Part shown: positions 8,741 through 17,989 of the stretch, one piece after another | Numbering within the stretch: position 1 is the first letter of the stretch | How the letters are laid out: each line of letters opens with the position of its first letter | NCBI RefSeq assembly: GCF_913778135.1 | Contig: NZ_CAJYVU010000175.1 | Coordinates: forward strand, 1-64,000 | DNA length: 64,000 bases | Origin: an uncultured Sphingomonas sp. | GTDB lineage: Bacteria > Pseudomonadota > Alphaproteobacteria > Sphingomonadales > Sphingomonadaceae | Direction: 5' to 3' | Program-made: the position numbers and the translations under genes | Notes under the pieces: generated by a model | What the model was told of the DNA's origin: nothing | Databases searched by the model: none | The model's input: only the letters and a program-made list of their open reading frames with translations

Positions 8741-9919
8741 TCAGCGTCGACGCTCGCGCGCGGGAACCGCCTGTGCTTGCCCCTGCACCATCGGAGGCAC
8801 GACGCCCTTCGGTGCCGCGGCCAGGCTGCGGATCAGGTCGGTCTCGGCCTGGCGATAGGGCGTGCCGTCGTTGCGGAACACCTCGTGGAACCAGATCGTC
8901 GGCTCCTCATAGGTGTACGGCTTCTTCCAGCTGTCCCACGGCAGCCGCGTCTGCGTCTTGCCGTCGACGAAGCCCCAGTTCATCATTGCGATATTGTAGC
9001 GCTTGCCGATCGGCAGCGAGCCGTCGAAGGTCGAACCGTTACCGCGCGCCATATATTCGGTGCACAGGATCGGGCGGTTGTACGGCAGCAATTGCTTGAC
9101 GCGCGCCTCGAACTTCTCCGGCCAGTTGTAATCGTGAAACGAGATCACGTCTGACTGGTTGAGCTGCAGCTTTTCCATCGGCGTCAGCTTGCCGCCGTTC
9201 TGCGACCAGTCGTCGTGCTGCCACACGCCCGAGGTGATCGGCTGCGACGGTTCGGCCGCGCGTGCCCAGTCGAACACCTGCGCCAGCAACGCGCGCACCA
9301 GCGGCTCCTTGCCCTCCTGCCCCTTGTACTGGTCGGCACCGTTGTCGGGCTCGTTCCACACGTCCCAGCCGAGCACGCGGTCGTCGTTCCTGAACGCGCC
9401 GATCACGCCCTGCACATAGGCGCGATAGGCGGGGTAGCGCGTCTTGTCGCGCAGACCCGGCAGACCCGGACCCTGCACCCAGCCTGAGTTGTGGACACCC
9501 GGAATTGGCGGATGTTGCGGCCCGAGCTTCGGATCAGGATCCCAGCAGCTGTCGAACAGCACGAACAGCGGCTTGATGCCGTGGCGCTGCGCGAGCATCA
9601 GGAACTCGTCGATGCGGCGGCGAAAGCCCTCGGGATCGCTCGTCCATAGCTGGTCGTGCAGGAACACGCGCATCGTGTTCATGCCGATGCCCTGCGCCAG
9701 ACCAAGCTCGTAATCGATCCGCTTGGGATCCCACGTCTCGGCCTGCCACATCTCCATCTGGTTGATCGCGGTCGCGGGCGTATAGTTGCTGCCGACCAGC
9801 CACGGCTGCTTGCCGTACCAGGCGTTCGCCTGCGCCTCGGTCCAGCGCACGCGCGCCTCGGCACCGCCGCACACGAGCGTGCTGCCGAGCAGCAGCGACG
9901 CCAACAGATGCTTTTTCAC
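8741..9919 (-). CDS. Secreted clan GH-A glycoside hydrolase (cellulase/GH5-like)
   Basis: This is a 392-residue secreted TIM-barrel hydrolase with a signal peptide (about residues 1-22). The acid/base Glu is in VWNEPDN (about E190) and the likely nucleophile Glu is in ILCTEYMARG (about E288), the spacing expected for retaining clan GH-A enzymes. NTMRVFLHD and LFVLFDSCW lie on early barrel strands. Such proteins are often annotated as 1,4-beta-xylanase or cellulase, but the substrate here is more likely the galactan or arabinogalactan of the locus (inference). It is the last gene of the dehydratase-lactonase-galM operon, 13 bases after galM. Confidence 0.82.
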   Translation of the reverse strand: MKKHLLASLLLGSTLVCGGAEARVRWTEAQANAWYGKQPWLVGSNYTPATAINQMEMWQAETWDPKRIDYELGLAQGIGMNTMRVFLHDQLWTSDPEGFRRRIDEFLMLAQRHGIKPLFVLFDSCWDPDPKLGPQHPPIPGVHNSGWVQGPGLPGLRDKTRYPAYRAYVQGVIGAFRNDDRVLGWDVWNEPDNGADQYKGQEGKEPLVRALLAQVFDWARAAEPSQPITSGVWQHDDWSQNGGKLTPMEKLQLNQSDVISFHDYNWPEKFEARVKQLLPYNRPILCTEYMARGNGSTFDGSLPIGKRYNIAMMNWGFVDGKTQTRLPWDSWKKPYTYEEPTIWFHEVFRNDGTPYRQAETDLIRSLAAAPKGVVPPMVQGQAQAVPARERRR

Positions 9920-9932
9920 GTGATCCTCCCGG

Positions 9933-11069
9933 TTACTTCTTCTGGACGAAAAGCTTGTAGGTCATGGTGTTGCGATAGGTCTGGCCGGGATCGAGCCGGA
10001 TCGAGGGAAAGCCCGGCTGGTTCATTGCGTCGGGGAACACCTGCGGCTCCATCACGATAGCGTCGCCCATCCGATACAGCTGGCCGTTCTTGCCCTTGAC
10101 CGTCCCGTCGAAGAAATTGCCGGAATAGAATTGCAGACCCGGCTGGTTCGACCACAATTCGAACCCGCGGCCCGACACCGGCTCGACCACCCGCGCCATC
10201 ATGTGCTGGTCGGCAGTCACGCGGTCGCCGATCACCCAATTGTGGTCGTACCCGCGCCCGAACACGATCTGCTGGTCGCGCGCGTCGCGTACCCGGTCGC
10301 CGACCGCGGTGGGCTTGCGGAAATCGAACACTGTGCCCGCGACGCTGGCGTGACGGCCGAGCGGGATCGAGGACGCGTCGGTCGGCGTGTAGCGGTCCGC
10401 CGGGATCGTCACGACATGCCCCATCGCGCCGGTGCCCGGCCCGGCGAGGTTCCAATAGGCGTGGTTGGAGATGTTGACGTAGGTCGGCTTGTCAGTCGTC
10501 GCGACATAGGCGATCGTCAGCTGGTTCTGCTCGTCGAGCGAATAGGTCGCGGTCGTCGTCAGCGTACCGGGATAACCCATGTCGCCGTCCGGGCTGACGT
10601 AGCGCAGCGTCACCGACGCAGCGGGTCCGTTCTTCGTGTCGACGACCTGCCACAGCACCTTGTCGAACCCCTTGGTCCCGCCGTGCAGTGAATTGGGGCC
10701 GTTGTTGACCGGCGTCGAATATTGCCGGCCGTCGAGCGTGAAGCGGCCCTTCGCCACGCGGTTGGCGACGCGGCCGACGGTCGCGCCGAAGAATTCGGGC
10801 TTGGTCGCGTAACCCTCCAGCGTGTCGTATCCGACCTGCACGTCGGCGACCTTGCCGTTCCGATCGGGCATCTTGAGCGATTGCAGCGCCGCACCCAGCG
10901 CGATCACCGTGGCGCTAACGCCCTTGGCGTTGGTCAGCGTGACGGCGGGGACGTGCCGGCCGTCGGGCAAGGTGCCGAAGTCGCTCCGCCGCGCCTCGGC
11001 CGCGAGTGCCGGGCTGGCGGCGGTGCCGGCCAGCAGGGCGGCGGCGATCATCGTCTTGCGCATCATCAT
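9933..11069 (-). CDS. galM: Galactose mutarotase (aldose 1-epimerase), exported
   Basis: The enzyme interconverts alpha and beta anomers of galactose, giving the form used by galactose dehydrogenase. The 378-residue protein starts with three consecutive ATG codons after GAGGGAG; the first (11069) or the third (11063) may be used. A signal peptide ends near ALAAEARR, so it is probably periplasmic. Family motifs are GATVGRVANRVAKGRF, NSLHGGTKGFDKVLW (catalytic His), NHAYWNL (second His) and AIVMEPQVFPDAMNQPGFPS (catalytic Glu). The open frame upstream of 11069 is antisense-type noise overlapping the lactonase gene and was excluded. Confidence 0.93.
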   Translation of the reverse strand: MMMRKTMIAAALLAGTAASPALAAEARRSDFGTLPDGRHVPAVTLTNAKGVSATVIALGAALQSLKMPDRNGKVADVQVGYDTLEGYATKPEFFGATVGRVANRVAKGRFTLDGRQYSTPVNNGPNSLHGGTKGFDKVLWQVVDTKNGPAASVTLRYVSPDGDMGYPGTLTTTATYSLDEQNQLTIAYVATTDKPTYVNISNHAYWNLAGPGTGAMGHVVTIPADRYTPTDASSIPLGRHASVAGTVFDFRKPTAVGDRVRDARDQQIVFGRGYDHNWVIGDRVTADQHMMARVVEPVSGRGFELWSNQPGLQFYSGNFFDGTVKGKNGQLYRMGDAIVMEPQVFPDAMNQPGFPSIRLDPGQTYRNTMTYKLFVQKK

Positions 11070-11101
11070 TCTCCCTCGTCGAGCGTCACGAACCGCGCTC
11101 G

Positions 11102-11950
11102 CTATCCCTTGAAGCGGTACGGCGCGACACCGCGACAGCCGGCATCGACCTCGAACAGCGCGCCGGCATGTTCCTCGTCGCAGCCCTCGGCGGCAGAGGT
11201 CACGAACATGCGGTCGAGCGCCTCGCCTGCGAACGCGACGTTGGTGATCTGCGACGCGGGCAATGCGATTACACGCTCGCGGCGACCCGCGGGATCGAAG
11301 CGTGCGACGCACGCACCGCCCCAGCACGCGACCCATAGATGCGCTTCGGCATCAAAGGTCATGCCATCGGGATTGCCCCAGCCGTCCTCGAACACGATGA
11401 ACGGGGCTCGCGGACCCACCGATCCGTCATCGTGCACGGGGTAGCGGAAGATCGTGCGCAGCGCGGTGTCGGTGTGGAGCAGGAACCCGTCACCGATCGC
11501 GGGACCGTTCGCGATCGTATAGCCGTCACTCACGCGCGTCGCGCTGCCATTGGGGTCTAGTCGGTAAAATGCACCCGACGCGCGGTCGCAGCCAAAAGGC
11601 ATCGATCCGGCCCAGATGCGACCCGCCCTGTCCGCCTTGGCATCGTTGAAGCGGTTGCCCTCGCGCTCGGGCTCGGGCGCCGCAATCGTTTCGACCTCCA
11701 GCGGATCGAGCGTCAGCGCAGCGAACGTCCGTCCGACGCCTGCAACGAAACCGCCCCGCTCGCGCTCGATCAGCCAGCCGACGACATCGGGCAGTTCCCA
11801 CACGGTCACCGCATCGTTGGCGAGCGCCAGCCGCTGTACGCGCCGCTCAAGTATGTCGACCCAGAACACTGCCTGCTCGCGCGCGCTCCACAGCAGCCCC
11901 TCGCCCAGCCTATCGCGGCGGCCGCGGGGAATGATGCGCACTTCGACCAT
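11102..11950 (-). CDS. SMP-30/gluconolactonase family sugar lactonase
   Basis: This cytoplasmic six-bladed propeller lactonase has 282 residues. It is predicted to hydrolyse galactono-lactone to galactonate, and possibly arabinono-lactone to arabonate. Metal-site residues are visible: Glu in LGEGLLW, Asn in RFNDAKADRAGRIWAGSM, Asn in YTIANGPA and Asp in GNPDGMTFD. The ATG at 11950 shares one base with the dehydratase stop (TGATG), so the longer open frame is not used. Its place between a mutarotase and a dehydratase supports an aldonolactonase role. Specificity for the D-galactose or L-arabinose product is unresolved. Confidence 0.9.
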   Translation of the reverse strand: MVEVRIIPRGRRDRLGEGLLWSAREQAVFWVDILERRVQRLALANDAVTVWELPDVVGWLIERERGGFVAGVGRTFAALTLDPLEVETIAAPEPEREGNRFNDAKADRAGRIWAGSMPFGCDRASGAFYRLDPNGSATRVSDGYTIANGPAIGDGFLLHTDTALRTIFRYPVHDDGSVGPRAPFIVFEDGWGNPDGMTFDAEAHLWVACWGGACVARFDPAGRRERVIALPASQITNVAFAGEALDRMFVTSAAEGCDEEHAGALFEVDAGCRGVAPYRFKG

Positions 11951-13761
11951 CAGTGGCTGTCCCGCGGCATGCCCTGTTGTGCGATCCGCTGGAACTTGAC
12001 CGCAGGCTCCAGCACCGCGCCGGTCGAAAACTGCCCGACCATGCCGCGCTGGATCTCCTGCCACGGCGTCTGCGACGGCGGCGTGATCGCATCCTCCACC
12101 GTCGCGAGTTCCGACCGGCGCCGCGCAATCTCATTCTCGTCGACCAGCATGTCGGCACTGCGCGTGTTCAAATCGATACGCACCACGTCGCCGGTGCGCA
12201 GCAGCGCGAGCCCGCCACCGACCGCCGCCTCGGGCGAGGCATTGAGGATCGACGGGCTGCCGCTCGTCCCCGATTGCCGCCCGTCGCCGATGCACGGCAG
12301 CGCGTGGATGCCGGCACGGATCAGCGCGGCGGGCGGGCGCATGTTCACCACCTCGGCACCGCCGGGATAGCCGACCGGGCCCGCGCCGCGGATCACCAGC
12401 ACGGTGTGCTCGTCGATGCCGAGCGCCGGGTCATCGATCCGTTCATGATAATCCTCCGGCCCGTCGAACACGACCGCGCGCGCCTCGAACATGTCGGGAT
12501 GTGCCGGGTCGGCGAGATAGCGGGCGCGAAACTCGTCGGAGATGACCGACAGCTTCATCACCGCGGCGTCGAACAGATTGCCGCGCAGCACCACCAGCCC
12601 GGCATCGGACTTCAGCGGCTTGGCAAACGGGCGGATCACGTCGCTGTCCTGGATCTGCGCGTCGGCGATATTGTCGGCGACGCTCGCGCCATTGGCGGTC
12701 AGCACATTGCCGTCGAGCAAGCCTGCGCGGTACAGCTCGCCCATCACTGCGGGCACGCCGCCGGCGCGGTAGTAATCTTCGCCCAGATAGCTGCCCGCCG
12801 GTTGCAGGTTGACGAGCAGCGGCACGTCCGCGCCATGCTCTTCCCAGTCCGACAGCGTCAGCACGACACCCATGTGGCGCGCGATTGCGTTCAGGTGGAT
12901 CGGCGCATTGGTCGACCCGCCGATCGCGGAATTGACGCGGATCGCATTCAGGAATGCCGCGCGCGTCATAATGTCCGATGGTTTGCGATCGGCGCGCACC
13001 ATCTCGACGATCTGCCGTCCGGTCTCCCACGCGCATTCCTGCCGGTCGCGGTAGGGCGCCGGAATCGCTGCCGATCCGGGCAGCGACATGCCCAGCGCCT
13101 CGGCCAGGCTGTTCATTGTCGTGGCGGTGCCCATCGTGTTGCAGAACCCGGTCGACGGCGCGGACGATGCAACCAACTTGATGAAGCCCGCCTGGTCGAT
13201 CTCGCCTGCCGCCAGCAGCTCGCGCGCTTTCCACACGATCGTGCCCGATCCAGTGCGCTGCCCCTTGTACCAGCCGTTCAGCATCGGGCCGACAGACAGT
13301 GCAATCGCCGGTATGTTGACGGTCGCCGCCGCCATCAGCGCCGAGGGCGTCGTCTTGTCGCACCCGATCGTCAGGACGACACCGTCGATCGGATAACCGT
13401 ACAGCACCTCGACCAGCCCGAGATAGGCGAGATTGCGGTCGAGCCCGGCGGTCGGGCGCTTGCCCGTTTCCTGCAGCGGGTGCGTCGGGAACTCGATCGG
13501 AATGCCGCCGGCATCACGGATGCCCGCCTTGACCCGCTCCGCCAGCACCAAATGGTGGCGATTGCAGGGGACGAGATCGCTGCCTGATTGCGCGATACCG
13601 ATGATCGGGCGATCGGACTGCAACTCCTCCAGGCTCAGCCCGTAATTCAAATAGCGCTCGATATAGAGCGCGGTCATGTCCGGATTGCTGGAATTGTTGA
13701 ACCACTGCCGGCTACGCAGCCCGCCCGTCGCAGGTCCCGCCTGCCCCTGATCCGCTGCCAT
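11950..13761 (-). CDS. IlvD/Edd-family sugar-acid dehydratase (galactonate/arabonate type)
   Basis: This Fe-S dehydratase has 603 residues. It probably converts D-galactonate to 2-keto-3-deoxygalactonate, and perhaps L-arabonate too. Three cluster-ligand cysteines are present: DLVPCNRHH (C66), TIGCDKTTP (C134) and GFCNTMGTA (C207). [16 protein letters not shown] is family-typical and [24 protein letters not shown] lies near the end. ATG at 13761 follows GGGGAGGA at ideal spacing; the 26 codons upstream are non-coding. The biosynthetic IlvD role is less likely because it heads an operon with a sugar lactonase, galM and a glycosidase. Confidence 0.9.
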   Translation of the reverse strand: MAADQGQAGPATGGLRSRQWFNNSSNPDMTALYIERYLNYGLSLEELQSDRPIIGIAQSGSDLVPCNRHHLVLAERVKAGIRDAGGIPIEFPTHPLQETGKRPTAGLDRNLAYLGLVEVLYGYPIDGVVLTIGCDKTTPSALMAAATVNIPAIALSVGPMLNGWYKGQRTGSGTIVWKARELLAAGEIDQAGFIKLVASSAPSTGFCNTMGTATTMNSLAEALGMSLPGSAAIPAPYRDRQECAWETGRQIVEMVRADRKPSDIMTRAAFLNAIRVNSAIGGSTNAPIHLNAIARHMGVVLTLSDWEEHGADVPLLVNLQPAGSYLGEDYYRAGGVPAVMGELYRAGLLDGNVLTANGASVADNIADAQIQDSDVIRPFAKPLKSDAGLVVLRGNLFDAAVMKLSVISDEFRARYLADPAHPDMFEARAVVFDGPEDYHERIDDPALGIDEHTVLVIRGAGPVGYPGGAEVVNMRPPAALIRAGIHALPCIGDGRQSGTSGSPSILNASPEAAVGGGLALLRTGDVVRIDLNTRSADMLVDENEIARRRSELATVEDAITPPSQTPWQEIQRGMVGQFSTGAVLEPAVKFQRIAQQGMPRDSH

Positions 13762-13849
13762 CAATCCTCCCCGGCCAACCCACTCCCGGCGGTCGGCATC
13801 TTCCGTATAGCCGAACATAGCAGCAGGATACAGCAACAAACAATACTTG

Positions 13850-13855
13850 TATGAT
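13850..13855 (+). promoter_or_regulatory. TATGAT motif between the dehydratase operon and TonB receptor 1
   Basis: TATGAT followed by GAAT lies in an AT-rich stretch of the 160-bp divergent intergenic region, about 66 bases before the receptor start at 13922. It could serve as the -10 of the receptor promoter or as an operator shared by both divergent units. Confidence 0.4.
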
Positions 13856-13921
13856 GAATAAGACTGAAGTAGCGCGTTGCATGAAGGCCGCAGCGATCGG
13901 CCATGTCATGGGGAGGGGAAT

Positions 13922-16792
13922 ATGCGCGTATCTGCACTTCGTGGTACCATCAGTGCATCCGCACTCGTGCTGGCCTTGTGCGCGACTACTGTCGCAGCAC
14001 AGACCGCCGACACCGCCGTACAGCAGCCCGGATCAACCAGTCAGGCAGGCTCAACCGCGCAGAGCGGCTCGACTGCCGAGATGCCGACCGCCGGTGCCGC
14101 AGCGACCAACGAGCAGAACGGTGACCAGACCGCGGCGCAGACCGTCGGCGGCGCGGCCGAACGCGGCCCCAGCACCGATGGCGAGGTGGGTGACGACATC
14201 GTCGTGACCGGACAGCGCGCCAGCCTGACCGCCTCGCGCAACATCAAGCGCAACGCCGATCAGGTCGTCGACTCGCTCGTCGCCGACGACATCGGCAAGT
14301 TCCCCGACAACTCGGTCGCCGCCGCGCTGCAGCGCGTTCCCGGCGTGCAGGTGTCGAACGGCTTCAACAACGAAATTCAGGCGCCGATCGTCCGCGGTCT
14401 GGGCGACATCCTGACGACGGTCGACGGGCGCGAGATCTTCACCGGTGTCGGCCGCGGCTTCGCGTTTCAGGATCTTCCCGCCGAAGCTCTCGCCGGCGTC
14501 GACGTCTACAAGTCGAACTCCGCCGACCTGATCGAGGGCGGGATCGCCGGCTCGATCAACATGAAGCTGCAGAAGCCGTTCAACTTCAAGAAGGGGCTGA
14601 CCGTCGCCACCAACGTGCGCGGTTTCTACGGCGACATCTCCGACAAGACGAGCTTCACCGCCGGCATGCTGGTATCGGGCCGCTGGGACACCGGCATCGG
14701 CGAGATGGGCCTGCTCGCCGACGTATCGTACGCGCGCAACAATTTCAGCCGTCCGATTTCGTTCAACTGCGATCCGCGCTCGGCCAACAACGGCCCACCC
14801 GGTGCGCGTGACACCGTGCTGCCGACCTGCGTCGGCGGCGTGGTCGACAACGGTCGCAACACGCGTCCACAGGTCAATGCCGCGTTCCAGTGGCGCCCCT
14901 CGCCCGATCTGGAGATCTACGCCGACGGCCTATACGCCGGCTACCGCGCGCGCTTCGGCAGTTATTTCATCTCGTCCGACCTGTTCGGATCGCGCAGCAT
15001 CAGCGACGTTCAGCGCACCGACGAATGCTTCACCGCGCCCGTCAACGGCGCGGGCTTCCCCGGCGGCGCGAACGATCCGCGGCAGAATCTGTGCGTCGGC
15101 GCCAGCGCGACCTTCAACGGCGTTCCCGGCCTGACCAGCACGCAGGCGAAGACCAGCTTCACCGACCAATATGTCGGCGGCGGCGGCTTCCGCTTCAATC
15201 GTGACGCGGTGCACGTCAACCTTGACCTCAGCTACATCAATTCGACGACGGGCAACCGCACCATCATCGTCGATATCGGCAAGCAGGTGCCGAGCGTCGG
15301 CATCGTCATCGACGACAACAAGCACGGCACGACCAACATGCCGGGCAATCCGCTGGGCAGCGCGACCGACTTCCGCTTCGCCAACTCGCTGTTCCAGGAG
15401 ATCACGCGCGCGAACAGCAGCCAATACGCTGCCAAGTTCGATGCCGCGTTCGACATCGAAAGCAACTTCCTGCGCCAGTTCCAGATCGGCGTGCGCTACA
15501 ACAAGCGCGACGCCACCTTCCGCGGCACCGCGCCGGGCGGACCGGGTGCGCCGGGCGGCAACCGCAACACGCTGATCAGTTCGGTCGGCCTGCCGGGCGA
15601 CTTCCTGGTCGAGACACCCGCCACGATTCCGTTCATCAACGGCGGTGCGCCATGGGTGACGCCCGACCGCGACTTCCTGCTCGACCAGACCGATCGCCTG
15701 CGCGCGATCTTCGGCGGCGCGGCGGGCGATCCCGCGTACAGCCCGACGCGCAACTATGACGCGCGCGAGAACACCCTCGCCGCCTATGTGCAGGGCAAGT
15801 ACGAGGTTGATCTGGGCGGCGCATCGCTGATCGACGGTCTGGCCGGCGTCCGCGTGGTGCGTTCGGCGCGCTCGCTGACCGGCACGTCGGTCACCTCGGT
15901 CGGCGGCGCCACGGTCTTCACGCCGACGACGCGCGACACGACCGATACCTACGTATTGCCGAACGCGAGCATCCGTTACCGCGCGACCTCGAACCTTCAG
16001 TTCCGCGGCACCTATGCCAAGACGCTGTCGCGCCCGACCTTCGGCGATCTGAATCCGGGTCTGTCTTTCGTCATTCCGGCGAACCTGAACGTCGTGCCGA
16101 CCGCCAGCGGCGGCAATCCCGACCTGCGCGCGGTGCTGTCGGACAATTTCGACGCAACGGCGGAATTGTATTTTGGCCGATCGAGCTCGTTCACGATTGC
16201 GGGCTATTACCGCAACATCAAGGACCGCGTTGCCGCTGCCAACTCGACGCTGGTCGTCAACGGCATCAGCTACCGCCTGACGCAGCCGCGCAACGTCGGC
16301 TCCTCGACGCTGAAGGGGATCGAGGTCGGCACACAGACCTTCTTCGACTTCCTGCCCGAAGGTCTCGATGGGTTCGGCGTGCTCGCCAACTTCACCTACG
16401 CCGACAGCGTCATCAAGACGCCGGGCGATCCGCTAGAGGGGCAGCCGCTGCTGGGCGTATCGAAATACGCCTATACGGCCGGTGGTCTGTACGAGAAGTA
16501 CGGCATCACCGCGCGCGCGGTCTACACCTGGCGTGACGGGTATAACGAGGTGCTGTTCAACGGCGGAACGTTGGTCGGCGCTAACTTCGACAGCCAGTTC
16601 AACCGGGTACGCGCAAACGGACGGCTCGACTTCTCCGTGTCCTACGACATCACGCCAAACGTGACGGTCAGCGTCGACGGGGTGAACGTGCTCGGCGGGC
16701 GGTATTACAGCTATTTCGACAAGACGCTGTTCCCGCACGACGTGCGCCTGGATGACAAGTTCTACGGCGCCAGCATCCGCGCCCGCTTCTGA
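13922..16792 (+). CDS. TonB-dependent receptor 1 (outer-membrane glycan importer)
   Basis: This outer-membrane ligand-gated beta-barrel has 956 residues. It has a signal peptide ending near TVAAQ, a Gln/Thr/Gly-rich linker, and a TonB box-like DDIVVTGQRAS at about residues 97-107. The plug domain includes IGKFPDNSVAAALQRVPGVQV, and a long barrel ends in an aromatic residue (ASIRARF). The ATG at 13922 follows GGGAGGGG; the 15 codons before it lack that support. It heads a unit with a GH43-like protein and galactose dehydrogenase. The genetic context predicts import of a galactose-containing oligosaccharide rather than a siderophore. Confidence 0.93.
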   Translation: MRVSALRGTISASALVLALCATTVAAQTADTAVQQPGSTSQAGSTAQSGSTAEMPTAGAAATNEQNGDQTAAQTVGGAAERGPSTDGEVGDDIVVTGQRASLTASRNIKRNADQVVDSLVADDIGKFPDNSVAAALQRVPGVQVSNGFNNEIQAPIVRGLGDILTTVDGREIFTGVGRGFAFQDLPAEALAGVDVYKSNSADLIEGGIAGSINMKLQKPFNFKKGLTVATNVRGFYGDISDKTSFTAGMLVSGRWDTGIGEMGLLADVSYARNNFSRPISFNCDPRSANNGPPGARDTVLPTCVGGVVDNGRNTRPQVNAAFQWRPSPDLEIYADGLYAGYRARFGSYFISSDLFGSRSISDVQRTDECFTAPVNGAGFPGGANDPRQNLCVGASATFNGVPGLTSTQAKTSFTDQYVGGGGFRFNRDAVHVNLDLSYINSTTGNRTIIVDIGKQVPSVGIVIDDNKHGTTNMPGNPLGSATDFRFANSLFQEITRANSSQYAAKFDAAFDIESNFLRQFQIGVRYNKRDATFRGTAPGGPGAPGGNRNTLISSVGLPGDFLVETPATIPFINGGAPWVTPDRDFLLDQTDRLRAIFGGAAGDPAYSPTRNYDARENTLAAYVQGKYEVDLGGASLIDGLAGVRVVRSARSLTGTSVTSVGGATVFTPTTRDTTDTYVLPNASIRYRATSNLQFRGTYAKTLSRPTFGDLNPGLSFVIPANLNVVPTASGGNPDLRAVLSDNFDATAELYFGRSSSFTIAGYYRNIKDRVAAANSTLVVNGISYRLTQPRNVGSSTLKGIEVGTQTFFDFLPEGLDGFGVLANFTYADSVIKTPGDPLEGQPLLGVSKYAYTAGGLYEKYGITARAVYTWRDGYNEVLFNGGTLVGANFDSQFNRVRANGRLDFSVSYDITPNVTVSVDGVNVLGGRYYSYFDKTLFPHDVRLDDKFYGASIRARF

Positions 16793-16874
16793 CGACCCAC
16801 GCCGGTACCCCGTCGGGCACATGCCCACGCGGTGCCGGCCTTGCGGTGTCAGCCACCGCAGAAAGGACGAGCCG

Positions 16875-17966
16875 ATGCTTCTCGACCGCCGCACTGCCGA
16901 CAAAATCCGCTCTCGGCGATTGGCGCGCAGGTCGCGCCTTCTTCTCACGTTGGTGGCCGGGCTCGCCGCACCGATCGCGGTGGCGCAGCAGGCGGAGGTG
17001 CCGCCCGGCGCGCCCGAGACGCCCTATGTCGACCCCGACAAGGCTTATCTGTTCGCGCACATGACCAAGGAACGCTACGGCGTATTGTTCTACTCGGTCA
17101 GCCGCGACGGCCTCCACTGGCAGCAACTGAACGGCGGCAAGGCGGTGTCGGAGGATTACCACGGCCACCCATCGATCGCGCGCGGGCCCGACGGCCGCTA
17201 CTATCTCGTCGGCAACAAGAGCGACGAGGATCCGCTGATCCGTTTCTGGGTGTCGGACGACCTCGTTCGCTGGACGCCGTTCGGCACCTACAAGCCCGAT
17301 CTGATGCACGTCCCCGGCCTCGCCAACCCGTTGCAGCGGATCGGCGCGCCCAAGCTGTTCTTCGACGAAGCGTCCAAGCGCTTCATGCTGACCTGGCACA
17401 CCGCGACGGTGCCGGGCGTCCCCGAGGATCCCGAGCGTTACTGGGCGAGCCAGCGGACGCTCTACGTCCTGTCACCCGACCTGAAACGCTTCACCGGCGC
17501 GCCACGCCGGCTGTTCGACTGGGACATGGCGACGATCGACACCTTCGTGGTCCCGAACGACTCTGCGCCCGGTTATTGCGCGATCATCAAGGATGAACGC
17601 TATCCGTCGTACAATTGGACGACAGGCAAGACCGTGCGGATGAGCTGCGGGCCAACGCTGACCGGTCCCTATCCCCTGCCCGGCCCGTCGCTCAGCCCCA
17701 ACTTCCGCGAGGCGCCGACGCTGATCCGCGCACCGGGCGACAAGGACTGGTTCCTGTATTACGAGCAATATGCCGGAACCAGCTACGGCCTTTCGAAGGC
17801 GCCGCGCCTTTCCGGTCCGTGGTTTCAGGTGTCGGGTAACTCTGGCGTCGACAAATGGGATCGCTACACGATGCCCGCGGGGCTCCGCCACGGATCGATG
17901 ATCCCGATCAGCCGCAAGCAATATGATGTGCTGGTCGCGGCCTATCCGGCTGCGGCGGCTCGGTAG
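16875..17966 (+). CDS. Secreted GH43-like five-bladed propeller protein with His at the usual base position
   Basis: This is an exported propeller protein of 363 residues. An Arg-rich n-region (RSRRLARRSRLLL) leads a signal peptide ending near AVAQQ. Propeller repeats are visible as GHPSIARGPDGRYYLVG, GAPKLFFDEASKRFMLTW and EAPTLIRAPGDKDWFLYYEQY. Compared with GH43/GH32-type enzymes, the modulating Asp (ATIDTFVV) and acid Glu (REAPTL) have counterparts, but the motif that usually reads DPS is HPS. It may be a distinct family or act on an unusual linkage. Start: ATG at 16875 after AAAGGACG. It lies between TonB receptor 1 and galactose dehydrogenase. Confidence 0.7.
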   Translation: MLLDRRTADKIRSRRLARRSRLLLTLVAGLAAPIAVAQQAEVPPGAPETPYVDPDKAYLFAHMTKERYGVLFYSVSRDGLHWQQLNGGKAVSEDYHGHPSIARGPDGRYYLVGNKSDEDPLIRFWVSDDLVRWTPFGTYKPDLMHVPGLANPLQRIGAPKLFFDEASKRFMLTWHTATVPGVPEDPERYWASQRTLYVLSPDLKRFTGAPRRLFDWDMATIDTFVVPNDSAPGYCAIIKDERYPSYNWTTGKTVRMSCGPTLTGPYPLPGPSLSPNFREAPTLIRAPGDKDWFLYYEQYAGTSYGLSKAPRLSGPWFQVSGNSGVDKWDRYTMPAGLRHGSMIPISRKQYDVLVAAYPAAAAR

Positions 17967-17989
17967 AACTATCGTCCAAAGGTGATGCA

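Noticed and set aside
11070-11336. Upstream extension of galM
   Set aside because: Arg-rich sequence overlapping the lactonase gene; the signal peptide and GAGGGAG start just at 11069.
11953-13587. 544-residue plus-strand open frame opposite the dehydratase gene
   Set aside because: Mirror of a strongly conserved gene; composition is antisense-type and no motif is recognisable.
11950-13761. Dehydratase considered as the branched-chain amino-acid enzyme IlvD
   Set aside because: Operon partners are a sugar lactonase, galactose mutarotase and a glycosidase, which point to sugar-acid dehydration.
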